NCBI GenBank assembly: GCA_937996235.1
Contig: CALKVK010000018.1
Location: forward strand, 62,001 to 126,000
DNA: 64,000 nt
Source: an uncultured bacterium
GTDB taxonomy: Bacteria; Planctomycetota; JAJSAM01; JAJVHW01
Direction of reading: 5' to 3'
Of the stretch, positions 63,845 through 64,000 are shown piece by piece. How positions within the stretch are numbered: the stretch's first letter is position 1; each line of letters begins with the position of its first letter. The notes under the pieces are model-generated. The model had not been told where the DNA came from. It worked only from the letters and a program-made list of their open reading frames with translations, and made no database searches. The translations under genes were made by a program, and so were the position numbers.

Positions 63845-64000
63845 ATGAGCCGCATCGTCCGCACGTTCGTCCTCGCCGGCGCCGCCGCCGCGCTGACCGC
63901 CGCGGGAGCAGCGCTGCGCGCCCCGCTCACCGGCGACGCGCACGTGCTGCCCGCGGCCTGGGCCGACGAGATCGACGACGCCGTCGCGGCGCTCGAGGCG
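63845..64000 (+). CDS. Secreted protein, N-terminal fragment
   Basis: Fifty-two codons are visible before the window ends. They encode a signal-peptide-like start (SRIVRTFVLAGAAAALTAAGAAL) and then PAAWADEIDDAVAALEA, the beginning of an exported domain, perhaps helical repeats. AGGAGA precedes the ATG by 8 bases. The family cannot be named from this piece. Confidence 0.7.
   Translation, partial: MSRIVRTFVLAGAAAALTAAGAALRAPLTGDAHVLPAAWADEIDDAVAALEA

Overview
The window is very GC-rich DNA from a Gram-negative-type bacterium. The gene content fits a planctomycete (or a close PVC or deep-branching relative). It carries several FHA-domain signalling proteins, a sigma-54 activator, many secreted HEAT-repeat and TPR proteins, several zinc metalloproteases, a giant bacterial alpha-2-macroglobulin, and GT9/GT4 envelope glycosyltransferases. 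The phylum is an inference from content, because no rRNA or other decisive marker lies in the window. About 58 protein genes are supported. Most start with ATG or GTG, and many are joined by 1-4 base overlaps (ATGA, GTGA, TGATG), so operons are compact. No tRNA, rRNA, insertion sequence, prophage or CRISPR array was seen.

Layout. 1-5 kb: a tail-anchored FHA protein, then a leftward five-gene operon (S2P/M50 protease, two zinc alcohol dehydrogenases, a YfhO-like membrane protein, dtd). 5-9.2 kb: leucyl aminopeptidase, a phosphodiesterase-superfamily protein, a DUF2203 protein and pyroglutamyl peptidase. 9.15-9.5 kb: a strongly structured non-coding repeat array, one of the most unusual features here. 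9.7-13.5 kb: two related secreted proteins with a secretin/TonB-short-like domain, a HEAT protein and a GNAT acetyltransferase. 13.5-19.5 kb: a secreted HExxH protease translationally coupled to an FHA-GAF-sigma54 activator, then a divergent SBF-type transporter and an M48 membrane protease. 19.7-22.4 kb: gyrA. 23-27.5 kb: a split NAD synthetase (separate amidase and NadE) and the NfeD/stomatin pair.

27.5-37.6 kb: an operon of a 2672-residue TPR/alpha-2-macroglobulin with an intact thioester motif, an M64-family metallopeptidase and a lipoprotein. 37.8-40.1 kb: truD, a GspG-like protein, and an M50 homologue whose catalytic residues appear to be lost. 40.2-42.1 kb: nrfHA for nitrite reduction to ammonium. 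42.3-43.5 kb: a DinB-fold gene and a TetR regulator diverging from twin palindromic operators. 44.5-50 kb: a HEAT protein, an orphan ParA with a long disordered tail, an array of palindromic direct repeats, and an FHA-GAF histidine kinase. 50.4-51.9 kb: pyrBI. 52-54.5 kb: a class III aminotransferase, a DUF4253-like lipoprotein and a coding remnant. 54.5-56.7 kb: MoxR ATPase and a secreted HEAT protein. 56.7-63.7 kb: an envelope glycan locus with two GT4 genes rightward, and methyltransferase, glycosyltransferase, GT2, GT9 and DMT transporter genes leftward. The window ends inside a new secreted protein.

The best candidates for something undescribed are the hairpin repeat array after pcp, the ParA gene with its repeat array, the protease/macroglobulin operon, and the GspG-like gene with its pseudo-S2P neighbour. 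None of the functions proposed for these has been tested; they rest on reading the sequence alone.
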